From the NCBI GenBank assembly GCA_964476625.1, contig CAYZBJ010000057.1, positions 1-26,699 on the forward strand: a stretch of 26,699 nucleotides of DNA, read 5' to 3'. The notes under the pieces are model-generated. The model saw nothing but the letters and a program-made list of their open reading frames with translations, did no database searches and had not been told where the DNA came from. The DNA comes from JAMLIN01 sp964476625 (GTDB lineage Bacteria; Pseudomonadota; Gammaproteobacteria; Burkholderiales; Burkholderiaceae_E). The position numbers and the translations under genes are program-made. Positions 14,820-23,629 of the stretch are shown here, piece after piece (position 1 is the stretch's first letter; every line of letters starts with the position of its first letter).

Positions 14820-16088
14820 TCATCGGACGGCTTCCATCCCCCGGCGCGGGATCGCCACGCGATACGCCACGACCGCTGCGCATGTCACCACCACCAGCAC
14901 CCAGGCCGCGTTGCCGTAGCCGAGGCCGGCGCCGATCAGCATCGAGAGCACGAAGGGCGCGAATGCGTGGACGACGAAGACATAGCGACTCATGCGCCCG
15001 AGCCATTCACCGTATGCCGCCGAGCCGAAGATCTCGCCGATGACGAGGCCGCGGGAGATCGTCTGCAGGCCGTTGCCCATGCCGAAGAGGATCGCGAACA
15101 CGACGCCGGCGACCATCGAGGCGCCCGACAATGCGAGCACGAGAACCCCGGCGGCGACCAGCCCGGTCGCGAGCATGCCCAGCGCGAGCGGCCGGATCCG
15201 CCCGCCCATCACCACGTCCGAGAGGCGGGCGACCACCTGGCAAGGCCCGATCACTGTGCCGATCAGCACCGCCTGCTCGAGGCTCAGGCCACGCGCCTGC
15301 AACAGGAACAGCAGGTGGACCAGCAGCGCCGCCATGTTGAAGGCGTTGAAGGAGTAGGCGATGGTGAGCCAGACGAAGGCGCGCTTCGCCTTGGGCGACG
15401 CCCCCGCCCAGCCCGTCGAAACGGACGCCGTCGATGCGGGCGCGGCGCCGGCAGCGGCGGCGGGCGCCGGCCGCTGCACATCGGCCGGGATCATCCGCCA
15501 GTGGATCGGCATGCACACCAGCAGGTGCAGGAGGGCGAACACGCCACAGGTGCCACGCCAGCCGAGCGCGTCGTGCAGGGTCGAGGTCAGCGGCCAGAAC
15601 ACGGTGCCGGCGAGCCCGCCGAACAGGGTGATCATCGTCAGCGCCTGCCGGTAGGAACCCCCCGAATGCCGGGTGACGGTCGCGAAAGCCGGGTCGTAGA
15701 AGACCATCGGCATCGCGACGCCGGCCACCAGCCACCCCGCGAAGTACATGACCCGGCCGTTGGCCAGGCCGATGATCGCGAAGGCAAGCGCTGCCACCAG
15801 CGAGCCGACCACCATCAGCCGCCGGCCGCCATGCCGGTCGATGTGGCGGCCCACCACCGGTGCGCTGAGGCCGTTGATCAGCAGCGCGGCCGACACCGCG
15901 CCGAACAGCATCGGCTCGGAGATGCCGAGTTCGGCCCGGATCGACTTGCCGAGGACGCCGATCGCATAGAAGAGCGAGCCCCAGGACACGATCTGCGTCA
16001 CGCCGAAGGCCCAGGACAATCTGCGCAACGCAGGTGGGTCGAGGACGACGGGCAGGCCGGATGCGCCGGGAGCGGGGAGCGTGGACAT
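14820..16088 (-). CDS. MFS transporter (monocarboxylate/oxalate-type layout)
   Basis: A 422-residue membrane protein with about twelve hydrophobic segments. The N-terminal half has APVVGRHIDRHGGRRLMVVGSLVAALAF, an MFS motif A. The middle loop carries an Ala/Pro-rich stretch (about 205-230) before the second half, which starts AKRAFVWLTIAYSFNAFNMAAL. The family resemblance is to MFS proteins near the monocarboxylate porters, and the substrate is not known. ATG 16088 is the best start, giving MSTLPAPGASGL, though no clear Shine-Dalgarno sequence precedes it; the open frame further upstream is antisense to the NnrS gene. The metallo-hydrolase gene follows at 149 bp on the same strand. Confidence 0.85.
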   Translation of the reverse strand: MSTLPAPGASGLPVVLDPPALRRLSWAFGVTQIVSWGSLFYAIGVLGKSIRAELGISEPMLFGAVSAALLINGLSAPVVGRHIDRHGGRRLMVVGSLVAALAFAIIGLANGRVMYFAGWLVAGVAMPMVFYDPAFATVTRHSGGSYRQALTMITLFGGLAGTVFWPLTSTLHDALGWRGTCGVFALLHLLVCMPIHWRMIPADVQRPAPAAAAGAAPASTASVSTGWAGASPKAKRAFVWLTIAYSFNAFNMAALLVHLLFLLQARGLSLEQAVLIGTVIGPCQVVARLSDVVMGGRIRPLALGMLATGLVAAGVLVLALSGASMVAGVVFAILFGMGNGLQTISRGLVIGEIFGSAAYGEWLGRMSRYVFVVHAFAPFVLSMLIGAGLGYGNAAWVLVVVTCAAVVAYRVAIPRRGMEAVR

Positions 16089-16214
16089 GGCCGGCCAGAA
16101 TACCAAGTCCCGCAAGCTGCCCGGTACCGCGTCGGGTGCCGGCAACGGCCCGCTCGATTCCCGCAGCGGCGCTGCGCGGCAGCGATATGATGGGTTCGAG
16201 CGGGGAGAAAGCCC

Positions 16215-17435
16215 ATGAGGCAGTCGGACGGACACACGCCAGCAGGCGTGCGACGCAGGTCGCGCCCGCGCGATCTCGCGCTGCCCGATGGCGCCGCCCC
16301 GCTGTTCATCGCCGGCAGCCTGTGGGCGGCTTTCGCGATGGCGATCTGGCTGCTGGCCTTGGGCAACGTGCTCGAGGTCCCCGGCCCGCTCGGTGCGCTC
16401 GACTGGCATGTCCACGAACTGCTCTACGGCTTCGTGCCCGCGATCGTGGTGGGCTACATGCTGTCGATCATCGCCAACTGGTCGGGCCGGCTGCCGCTCA
16501 ATGGCCGCCCACGCAGCCTGATGCTGCTGCTCTGGCTCGCCGGGCGGCTCGCGCTGCTGAGCGCGCCGCCCGGCGGCTTCCCGATCGCCGCCGCGATCGA
16601 TGCGGCCTTCCTGCTGGTTGCGCTGTGCCTGGTCGCCCGCGAAGCGATCCGGGGGCGCGACTGGCGGGCCGCGCGCCTGCTGGTGCCACTGGCGGCCCTG
16701 GCGCTCGGCAACTGCCTGTTCCTGTGGCAGGCCATCGCGGGCGCATCGCCCGCCACCGGCCTGCCGGCGCGGATCGGCATCGCGGCGATCGTGCTGCTCA
16801 TCAGCCTGGTCGGCGGCATGCTGGTGCCGAGCTTCACCCGGCGCTGGCTTGCCCAGGCCGGCCAGCCGGCGCTGCCGCGCACCTGGCTGGCGCTCGAGAG
16901 GGCCGCGATCGGGGCGAGTGCGATCGCCCTGCTCGGCTGGATCGCCGCGCCCGCCCATCCGGGCAGCGGCGTCCTGCTGCTGGTCGCCGGCGCGCTGCAG
17001 GCGATGCGTTGGCTGCGCTGGCAAGGCTGGCGCAGCGTGCGCGAGCCGATGATCCTCGCGCTGCACGTGGGCTACGGCTTCCTGCCGGCCGGCTTCCTGC
17101 TGGTCGGCTTCGGCGCGGTCGCGCCGGAGGTTGGCTGGCCACGGCATGGCGACGCGATCCACGCCTGGACGGCCGGCGCGATCGGCACCACCATGCTGGC
17201 GATGATGGTCCAGGTCGCCCTGCGACGGGCGCGCCTGGCGATTCGCGCCGACGTCACGATCACCACCATGCTCGGCGCCGTGATCGGCGCCGGCCTGATG
17301 CGCAGCATCGGCGGACTCGAGTCCGAGTTCGCGGTCGGCATCGCCGCCGGCGGCTGGATCGCCGCATTCGCCGGCTACGCGCTGGTGTTCGGCCCGATGC
17401 TCAGCGCGCCGCCGCCCGCCCGGCGCGAAGATTGA
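16215..17435 (+). CDS. nnrS: NnrS family haem/copper membrane protein
   Basis: A 406-residue polytopic protein with about twelve membrane segments. The early motif WHVHELLYGF (about 57-66) and the later HAWTAGAIGTTMLAMM are hallmarks of the NnrS family (PF05940), whose conserved His residues are thought to bind haem and copper. Family members are linked to nitric oxide stress tolerance and denitrification regulons. ATG 16215 follows GGGGAGAAA, a good ribosome binding site. No nir, nor or nnr gene is visible beside it, so its link to denitrification in this organism is untested. It converges with the EamA permease gene, overlapping it by 35 bp at the 3' ends. Confidence 0.86.
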   Translation: MRQSDGHTPAGVRRRSRPRDLALPDGAAPLFIAGSLWAAFAMAIWLLALGNVLEVPGPLGALDWHVHELLYGFVPAIVVGYMLSIIANWSGRLPLNGRPRSLMLLLWLAGRLALLSAPPGGFPIAAAIDAAFLLVALCLVAREAIRGRDWRAARLLVPLAALALGNCLFLWQAIAGASPATGLPARIGIAAIVLLISLVGGMLVPSFTRRWLAQAGQPALPRTWLALERAAIGASAIALLGWIAAPAHPGSGVLLLVAGALQAMRWLRWQGWRSVREPMILALHVGYGFLPAGFLLVGFGAVAPEVGWPRHGDAIHAWTAGAIGTTMLAMMVQVALRRARLAIRADVTITTMLGAVIGAGLMRSIGGLESEFAVGIAAGGWIAAFAGYALVFGPMLSAPPPARRED

Positions 17436-18267
17436 GCAGGTTGCCGGCGACCATCAGCGCAGCGCCGGCGAACACCCACGGGTCGAGCGGCTCGGCGTAG
17501 AAGATCGCGCCGACCACCGCGATCAGCGGCAGGCGCAGGAAATCCATCGGCACCACCACCATCGCGTCGGCCAGGACCATCGCGCGCGAGATGCAGTAGT
17601 GGGCGCCCAGCGCGGTCAGCCCGACCACCACGATCCAGGGCCACATCGCGACCGACGGCCAGTGCCAGTCGAGCAGCGCCGGCGCCAGGCCGAGCGGCAG
17701 CTGCATCACCGTCATGTAGAAGACGATCGTGATCGGCGCCTCGGTCGCGACCAGGCGCTTGGTCAGCACATAGGCGAGCGCATAGCCGAAGGCGCCGCCG
17801 AGCACCGCGAGCGCGCCCAGCGAGATCGGCTCGCCACCGGGGCGCAGGATCAGCAGGACCCCGGCGATGCCCAGGGTGACGGCGCCGACGCGCGACAGGC
17901 TGGCACGCTCGCCGAGGAACAGCATCGCGAGCAGCAGGGTCCAGATCGGCACGGTGAACTCGATCGCGAAGACCTGCGCGAGCGGAATCAGGGCAATGCC
18001 GAGGAACCAGCCGTACTGGCCGCCGAAATGGGCGAGGTTGCGCAGCGCATGCAGGCCGGCGCGCCGGGTCCGCACACGGGCGAGGCCGCCGCTGCCGGCC
18101 AGCACCACGACCAGCGCGGCCACGCCGACGACGCTGCGCAGGAACAGGATCTGGAAAGTGCCGAGTTCGGCCGAGAGTTCGCGCCCGCCGATCGCCATGG
18201 CCGCGAAGCAGGCGAGCGCGCCGAGCATCCAGAGCGCGGCGCCGGCGATCGAGGGAGAGGCAGGCAT
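17401..18267 (-). CDS. EamA/DMT-family permease
   Basis: A 288-residue protein of about ten membrane helices built from two EamA repeats: MLGALACFAAMAIGGRELS up to LGIAGVLLILRPGG, and ALAVLGGAFGYALAYVLTKRL up to LMVAGNLLNLRAG. The family (PF00892, drug/metabolite transporters) exports amino acids, metabolites or drugs; the substrate is not evident. ATG 18267 gives MPASPSIAGAAL. The frame stays open upstream, but the residues there are Arg/Pro-rich noise. The last 35 bp overlap the nnrS 3' end on the opposite strand, which is normal for tail-to-tail genes. It is divergent from a GGDEF gene across 271 bp; no regulatory element could be named in that spacer. Confidence 0.85.
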   Translation of the reverse strand: MPASPSIAGAALWMLGALACFAAMAIGGRELSAELGTFQILFLRSVVGVAALVVVLAGSGGLARVRTRRAGLHALRNLAHFGGQYGWFLGIALIPLAQVFAIEFTVPIWTLLLAMLFLGERASLSRVGAVTLGIAGVLLILRPGGEPISLGALAVLGGAFGYALAYVLTKRLVATEAPITIVFYMTVMQLPLGLAPALLDWHWPSVAMWPWIVVVGLTALGAHYCISRAMVLADAMVVVPMDFLRLPLIAVVGAIFYAEPLDPWVFAGAALMVAGNLLNLRAGRAAAR

Positions 18268-18538
18268 CGGGGCGCGGGCGAACTCGACGACAGGTCCAGG
18301 ACGGGGCAATGGGCAAGGATACCGGAAGGACCGGCGGCGAACCCGTGGCGACGGGCAACGAACCACGCCGCCCGCCTCGGTGCGCAGGGGCGCGAAACAC
18401 CGGGATCTGCGGGGTTTCGTGCCGCGTCTCGGGCGCTGTCGAGCCATTCCGGCTTGTCGGAATCGTCCGTCGGCCGCAGGCAGTCGTCCGTCGCCCGGGC
18501 GCCGCCGGCGCAGGCGCCCGGGCCCAGACTGGCAGGCC

Positions 18539-19765
18539 ATGTTCGACTTTCTCGACATCCGCACCCTGTTCTTCATCGGTGCGATCAACTCCTTCATCTG
18601 CGCGCTGATGATGATCGGCTCGCGCAGGCTGCACGCGCCGTCTCGGCGCGCCCTGCTATGGGCCGGCGCCACCACCATCCTGGTCGGCACTGCGATGGCG
18701 CTGATCGCCATGCGTGGACACCTGCCCGACACGGTCACGGTGCTGTTCGCGAACACCCTCGGTTCGATCGCCGCGCTCGGCATCTACCAGAGCTTCCGCA
18801 TGCTCTGCCTGCGCCCGCCCCGCCACTTGCTGCTCGGGAGCATCGCCCTGGTGGTGGTCTGCGCCCATGTCGCGCTGGGCACCGGCCTCGAGAACCATCC
18901 GGCCCGCATCGCCATCACCTGCACGATGCAGTGCGCCTGCGCGCTGCTCGCCGTGCCCATATTGCTGCGCCGGCGCGGCATCGATGCGCCGATGGCGCTC
19001 AACTGGTCGATCTGCGTGATGTCCGCCTTCGGCGCACTCAACCTGCTGCGCCTGGGCGCGGTGGTGCGCCACGGCCTGACCATCGACGGGGGCGGCATGC
19101 TGGCGGGATCGGTGATGCAGGCCCTGGCGATCACGTTGTATTCGCTCGCGCCGATGGCATTCGCGCTCTCCTTCATCGGCATCGTCAACGCCCGCATCGC
19201 CGGCGACCTGCGGCGCCTCGCGATCACCGACAGCCTGACCGGCCTGCTGACCCGGCGCGGCTTCCACGACCGGGCCGCGCGGATGCTCGAGCGCACCGAC
19301 GGACAGACCGGCGCGATCGCGCTGATGATGATAGACATCGACCACTTCAAGGCGATCAACGATCGCTTCGGACATGGCTGCGGCGACCGGGTGCTGCGCG
19401 TCTTCGGCCGCCTGCTCGAGGAGATCCTGCCGTCGCAGGCGATCATCGGACGCTACGGCGGCGAAGAGTTCTGCGTGATGATCGAATGCGGCGATGCCGA
19501 AGCGGCGCGGCGCCTGGCCGAATCGATCTGCGAACGGGTGCGCGCCGAGACGGTCGTCGATGGCGAGCACAGGATCCGGCTGTCGGTATCGATCGGCGTG
19601 TCGGCCGCGCCCTTCGACGGCACCAGCCTCGATGAACTGATCGGCTCGGCCGACCGGCGCGCCTATTTCGCGAAGGACTCCGGCCGCGGCTGCGTCATCG
19701 CCGACGACGATGTCTCGACCCTGGTGCGCCTGGCGCGCGCCCAGCGCGATCTCGTGCCGGTCTGA
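18539..19765 (+). CDS. Membrane-bound diguanylate cyclase, GGEEF, without I-site
   Basis: A 408-residue protein from ATG 18539. About six or seven hydrophobic segments fill residues 7-215, and the GGDEF domain occupies about 222-390. DSLTGLLTRRGF (231-242) starts it, IDIDHFKAIND gives the substrate loop, and GGEEF lies at 307-311. The position five residues before the active site reads PSQA instead of RxxD, so product inhibition through the canonical I-site is not expected. The sensory half differs from that of the other cyclase in this window. The role would be c-di-GMP synthesis at the membrane in response to an unknown signal. The gene stands alone; the next gene on the right is convergent. 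Confidence 0.87.
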   Translation: MFDFLDIRTLFFIGAINSFICALMMIGSRRLHAPSRRALLWAGATTILVGTAMALIAMRGHLPDTVTVLFANTLGSIAALGIYQSFRMLCLRPPRHLLLGSIALVVVCAHVALGTGLENHPARIAITCTMQCACALLAVPILLRRRGIDAPMALNWSICVMSAFGALNLLRLGAVVRHGLTIDGGGMLAGSVMQALAITLYSLAPMAFALSFIGIVNARIAGDLRRLAITDSLTGLLTRRGFHDRAARMLERTDGQTGAIALMMIDIDHFKAINDRFGHGCGDRVLRVFGRLLEEILPSQAIIGRYGGEEFCVMIECGDAEAARRLAESICERVRAETVVDGEHRIRLSVSIGVSAAPFDGTSLDELIGSADRRAYFAKDSGRGCVIADDDVSTLVRLARAQRDLVPV

Positions 19766-19850
19766 GCCACCCGCCCGACAAGATCGTCAGGACCACGGGC
19801 GGGACCGTCCTGGCGTGACGATCCGATGCGGATGATCCGTTCGCGGGGGC

Positions 19851-20213
19851 TCAAGGCTCGTCGGCGGGCCAGGTCGGGTCGTGGATCACGGTGCCGACGC
19901 CCACACCCGCACCCACGCGGGCGCCACCGCCCACGCCCGTACTCGCGCCTACCCCGGCGCCGGCCCCGACCCGGCCGTCCTGGTCGACCCCCACGCCCAC
20001 GCCGACCGGCCCCACGCCGGTACCCACGCCCACGTGCGCACGGCCGCCGGAACCCACGCCCACCCCGACCGAGACGCCCGGGAAGACTGGCACGCTGACA
20101 CCCACGCCGGCGGCGCAGCCGACGAACAGCGCGGCCGCGGCGGCCAGGGCCAGGGTGCGACCGAAAACGCGGAACGGACGGAGCGGACGAAACGGAGGAA
20201 GGGAAGACTGCAT
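19851..20213 (-). CDS. Small Gly/Val-repeat lipoprotein, unknown function
   Basis: A 120-residue protein. ATG 20213 has GAGG eight bases upstream. The N-terminus is basic, and a hydrophobic stretch (residues 19-32) ends in LFVGC, a plausible lipobox with Cys33 as the lipidated residue. The mature part is almost entirely short Val-Gly repeats (SVGVGVGSGG, GVGVGVD) with scattered Ala, Arg and Asp. It looks like a glycine-rich surface or envelope lipoprotein. I do not recognise a family. The DNA is a run of near-repeated CCCACGCC-type units, so the length may vary between strains. The opposite strand is also open (Pro/Thr-rich) but has no signal or start, so it is taken as a shadow. Confidence 0.65.
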   Translation of the reverse strand: MQSSLPPFRPLRPFRVFGRTLALAAAAALFVGCAAGVGVSVPVFPGVSVGVGVGSGGRAHVGVGTGVGPVGVGVGVDQDGRVGAGAGVGASTGVGGGARVGAGVGVGTVIHDPTWPADEP

Positions 20214-20386
20214 GCGGGAATCCTCGGGGAGACCCGACCATCATAGTACGGCCGCCGGTCCACGCCGCCGCGAGGATGTATCCAACGGTAAGCGCCCGCG
20301 GCGCATGGCGCGGCACACGACATGGGCGACACGGGCGGACGTGACATGCGCGGACCTTGGTCGCTGCGAATCCCGTCCCGGGATGT

Positions 20387-21595
20387 TCAGGCCCCGAGGA
20401 ACTCCTTGAGCGACACCGCCGGGTCGGTTATCCGGGCCGGGTCCGGGCGGGCGCCGGCCGACACCAGCTTGCGCGCCATCATGTGGTCGCCGGGCGAATT
20501 GACCGACTCGACCGCGACCAGCCGGCCCTCGGCATCGAAATGCAGCACCGAGAAATGCTCGGGCGACTTGCCCGGTCGCAATACGCCGGCGCTGCCGGGT
20601 GGCACGAGGCCCGCGATCTGCAGTCGCATCGCGCCCTGCTCGGACCAGAACCAGGGCGTGGCGCCGTAGGGCTCGTCGCGCCCGATGGCGGTGGCCGCCG
20701 CGGTACGCGCCTGGTCGTTGGCGTTCTGCACCGATTCGAGCCGCATGCGGGCGCCGTTGCGCGGGAAGGACGTGCAGTCGCCGATCGCGAGGATGGCGGG
20801 GTCGTCGGTACGCATGCGCTCATCGACGACGATGCCGTTGTCGCAGGCGAGCCCCGCATCCAGGGCGAGTTCGATGTTGGGTTCGGCGCCGATCCCGATC
20901 ACCAGCAGTTCGACCGGCTCGGGGCGGCCGTCGACCACCAGTTCGGTGACCCGGCCGCCGCTGCTGCGGATCTCGTCGATCCGGGCGCCAAGCGCGATGT
21001 CGAGGCCGGCGCCGCGATGCAGGCCGAGGATGTAGTCGGACAGGGCCGTCGACACGGCGCGGGCGAGCAGGCGCGGCGCCATCTCGATGACCCGCGCCTG
21101 GCGCCCGAGGGCCTGGGCGGTGGCGGCGAACTCCAGCCCGATGAAGCCGCCGCCCACCACGGTGACGCGCTCGACACCGGCGATCGCATCGCGCAATGCG
21201 CTGGCATCGGACGCATCGCGCAGGAGCAGCACGTTGGCCATCCCGTCGAGCCCGGGCAGGCGGCGGGCGCGGGCGCCGGTCGCGAGCACCAGCACGTCGT
21301 AACCGAGCCGTTCACCATCGGAGAGCGCGATCTCGCGGGCCTCGCGATCGATGGCCACGACCCGTTCGCCCAGCCGGGTGTCGACGCCCTGGCCCGCATA
21401 CCAGGCGGCGGCCCGGATCGGGGTGAGCTCGGCGGCCGGGTCCTTGACGAAGGTCTTGGACAGGGGCGGGCGGTGGTAGGGCAGGTGCGGCTCATCGCCG
21501 ACCAGGGTGATCGGGCCGTCGTGGCCCTGTTCGCGCAGGCTGGCGCAGAGCTGGGCGGCGGCGTGCCCCGCCCCGATGATCAGGATACGGGTCAT
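20387..21595 (-). CDS. Ferredoxin reductase-type FAD/NAD oxidoreductase
   Basis: A 402-residue protein in the family of putidaredoxin, rhodocoxin and terpredoxin reductases. ATG 21595 starts with ILIIGAGHAAAQLCASLR, the FAD Rossmann motif. YHRPPLSK near residue 40 is typical of the family. The NAD Rossmann motif VVGGGFIGLEFAA sits near residue 147, and the second FAD motif AILAIGDCTSFP near 275. The C-terminal domain (WFWSEQGAMRLQIAGL) is the reductase dimerisation/ferredoxin-facing domain. These enzymes pass electrons from NAD(P)H to a [2Fe-2S] ferredoxin serving a P450 or ring oxygenase. No ferredoxin or oxygenase gene lies in the window. It is 65 bp downstream of the feruloyl-CoA synthase gene on the same strand, so an aromatic catabolic role is likely. 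Confidence 0.88.
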   Translation of the reverse strand: MTRILIIGAGHAAAQLCASLREQGHDGPITLVGDEPHLPYHRPPLSKTFVKDPAAELTPIRAAAWYAGQGVDTRLGERVVAIDREAREIALSDGERLGYDVLVLATGARARRLPGLDGMANVLLLRDASDASALRDAIAGVERVTVVGGGFIGLEFAATAQALGRQARVIEMAPRLLARAVSTALSDYILGLHRGAGLDIALGARIDEIRSSGGRVTELVVDGRPEPVELLVIGIGAEPNIELALDAGLACDNGIVVDERMRTDDPAILAIGDCTSFPRNGARMRLESVQNANDQARTAAATAIGRDEPYGATPWFWSEQGAMRLQIAGLVPPGSAGVLRPGKSPEHFSVLHFDAEGRLVAVESVNSPGDHMMARKLVSAGARPDPARITDPAVSLKEFLGA

Positions 21596-21660
21596 GCGAG
21601 TACTTCGATGCGGATCATGCCAGGCGTTCGATTACGGTCATGCCGCTATTCTGACGCCGA

Positions 21661-23523
21661 TCATGCCGGGATCTCGATCACGTCCGGCGCCGGCGGATTG
21701 CGGTAGAGCCGCTCGACCAGGGCGCGGCGACGCTCGAGGGTGGCCCGCTGGTTGATGTAGCCCTTGTCGGTGAGCTCGTTGCCGTCGATCGACGGCGGCT
21801 CGGTCATCAGCAGCACCCGCCGCACTTTCATGCTGGAGCCGCTCTGCGTCGCGTTGTGTGCCGCCAGGCCGTCGCGCACACGGGCGATCACGGCGGGGTG
21901 GGCGATCACTTCATCGGCGGTCGCCCCGGCCGGCAGGCCGGCCAAACCCCGGCAGGCATCGAGGTTCGGCCAGGCGAGCAGGCCGATCCATTCGCGGTCC
22001 TGGCCGGTGACGATCGCGTCCTGGATCACCGGCGAGGCGGCGCCGATGGACGCTACCCGCAGCGAACCGACATGGACGAAGGTGCCCGAGCTGAGCTTGA
22101 AGTCCTCGACCACCCGGCCCGCGAAGACCAGGCCCTTGGCGGGATCGGCCGGGTCGACAAAGACACCGGCATCGCCGATCTTGTAGAAGCCCTCCTCGTC
22201 GAACGCCGCGGCGGTGAGCTCGGGCTGCCGATAGTAGCCCGGGGTGACCAGCGGGCCGCGGATGCGCAGCTCGTACTTGGCGCCGGCCGGCACCAGCTTG
22301 AGCTCGACGCCGGCGTAGGGCAGGCCGATCAGGCCGACTCGTTCGCTCGCCCAGTAGGTGGCGGTCGCGGTCGGGGCGGTCTCGGTCGAGCCCCAGCCGG
22401 TGAAGAACACGATGCGCTCGCCCTTGTAGCGGATGGCCAGGGCCTGCATCCGTTCGTAGAGGTCATCCGACAGGGTCGCCCCGCCGTAGGACAGCAGGCC
22501 GAGGTCCTTGAAGAAGTTGCGGGCCAGGTCGGGGTCGGCCTCGAGCGCGGTGGCGAGCATCGCGTAGCCGGCCGGCACGTTCGAGTAATAGGTGGGCGAC
22601 ACCTCGCGCAGGTTCCTGAGCGTCTCGCCGAAGGTGGCAGGCAGCGGCCGGCCGTCGTCGATGTAGAGCATGCCGCCCTCGGCGAGCATGGTGTTGAACA
22701 TCGCGTTGCCGCCCATGGTGTGGTTCCAGGGCAGCCAGTCGAGCACCACGGCGCGCGGCTCGGTGCCGCCGCGCTTGCGCGCCTGCAACATCATCTGCAC
22801 GTTGGCGCACATCATGCGCTGGGTATTGAGCACGCCCTTGGGCATGCCCGTCGAGCCCGAGGTGAAAAGCAGCTTGCCGACGGTGTCGGGCGTGATCGCG
22901 GCGATGCTCGCGGCGACGGCATCGGTCACCGGTGTGGCGGCGAGGTTGTCGAAGGCCACGCTGTCGATGCCCGGCGGCGGGTTGTCGACGTGGATCACCC
23001 GGATGCCGGCCAGATCGAGCGCGGCGAGCGCCTTGCCGAAGAGCTTGCCGTCCTGGACCAGCACCGCGCCCGGGCCGATCAGGTCGAAGATGTACTTGAG
23101 CTTGGCATGGTCCTGGCTCATCAGCGAATAGGCCGGCGAGATCGGGGCGGCCGGCACCCGCGCCTGCATCGCCGCCTGCGTGATCAGCGCATGCTCGAGC
23201 GAGTTGCCGGACAGGATCGCCAGCGGCCGGTCGGGGCCGAGGCCCATGTCGAGCAGGGCTTGCGTGAGCGAATCGACGGTGCGCATCGCCTCGGCGTAGC
23301 TGACCCGGCGCCATTCGCGTTCGGGCCCGCGCCTTTGCGCGAGCCAGGTGAGGTCGGGGGTTTCGGCCGCCCAGCGCCGCAGGTGCCAGGGGATGTGGGG
23401 CGCATGGGGCTCGAGCGGCACCCGCGAGCGCATCACCTTGCTGCCATCGGGCCGGTCGATGCATTCGATGTCGCGCTCCATCCAGTCGATGTGGCGAAAC
23501 GGCGGCTTCACGGCGGCGTCCAT
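21661..23523 (-). CDS. fcs: Feruloyl-CoA synthase-like AMP-forming acyl-CoA ligase
   Basis: A 620-residue protein; ATG 23523 is preceded by AAGGAG, about ten bases upstream. It is an ANL-superfamily adenylating enzyme: the P-loop LLFTSGSTGMPKGV lies near residue 230, and GWGSTETAPT (about 372) is the acyl-adenylate motif. The hinge and C-terminal part include YKIGDAG and VVEDFKLSSGTFVHVGSLR. The length of about 620 and the DGNELTDKGYINQRA ending are as in bacterial feruloyl-CoA synthases, which activate ferulate and related hydroxycinnamates for conversion to vanillin. A different aryl-acid ligase is possible, so the symbol is tentative. No enoyl-CoA hydratase/aldolase (ech) or vdh gene is adjacent. 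A divergent AEC permease may import or export a related acid. Confidence 0.8.
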   Translation of the reverse strand: MDAAVKPPFRHIDWMERDIECIDRPDGSKVMRSRVPLEPHAPHIPWHLRRWAAETPDLTWLAQRRGPEREWRRVSYAEAMRTVDSLTQALLDMGLGPDRPLAILSGNSLEHALITQAAMQARVPAAPISPAYSLMSQDHAKLKYIFDLIGPGAVLVQDGKLFGKALAALDLAGIRVIHVDNPPPGIDSVAFDNLAATPVTDAVAASIAAITPDTVGKLLFTSGSTGMPKGVLNTQRMMCANVQMMLQARKRGGTEPRAVVLDWLPWNHTMGGNAMFNTMLAEGGMLYIDDGRPLPATFGETLRNLREVSPTYYSNVPAGYAMLATALEADPDLARNFFKDLGLLSYGGATLSDDLYERMQALAIRYKGERIVFFTGWGSTETAPTATATYWASERVGLIGLPYAGVELKLVPAGAKYELRIRGPLVTPGYYRQPELTAAAFDEEGFYKIGDAGVFVDPADPAKGLVFAGRVVEDFKLSSGTFVHVGSLRVASIGAASPVIQDAIVTGQDREWIGLLAWPNLDACRGLAGLPAGATADEVIAHPAVIARVRDGLAAHNATQSGSSMKVRRVLLMTEPPSIDGNELTDKGYINQRATLERRRALVERLYRNPPAPDVIEIPA

Positions 23524-23629
23524 GCGGGGTGTCTCCTTGCTCGTGGCGGCGGGCTCTGGCGGCCCGGCGATCGTGTGGCGATAGTGTACATTTGCCCGCC
23601 GCCGTCCCACACCAACTCCGCCGCCCGTC

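Noticed and set aside
19766..19850. Inverted repeats CCCGCCCG/CGGGCGGG and CAGGAC/GTCCTG between convergent genes, as a terminator
   Set aside because: The two stems exclude each other, the loops are long and there is no T tract. It may be structured RNA but is not supported as a terminator.
19881..20409. Pro/Thr- and Ala/His-rich frames on the plus strand opposite the Gly/Val lipoprotein
   Set aside because: They have no ribosome binding site or signal. The minus frame has a start with GAGG, a signal peptide and a lipobox Cys.
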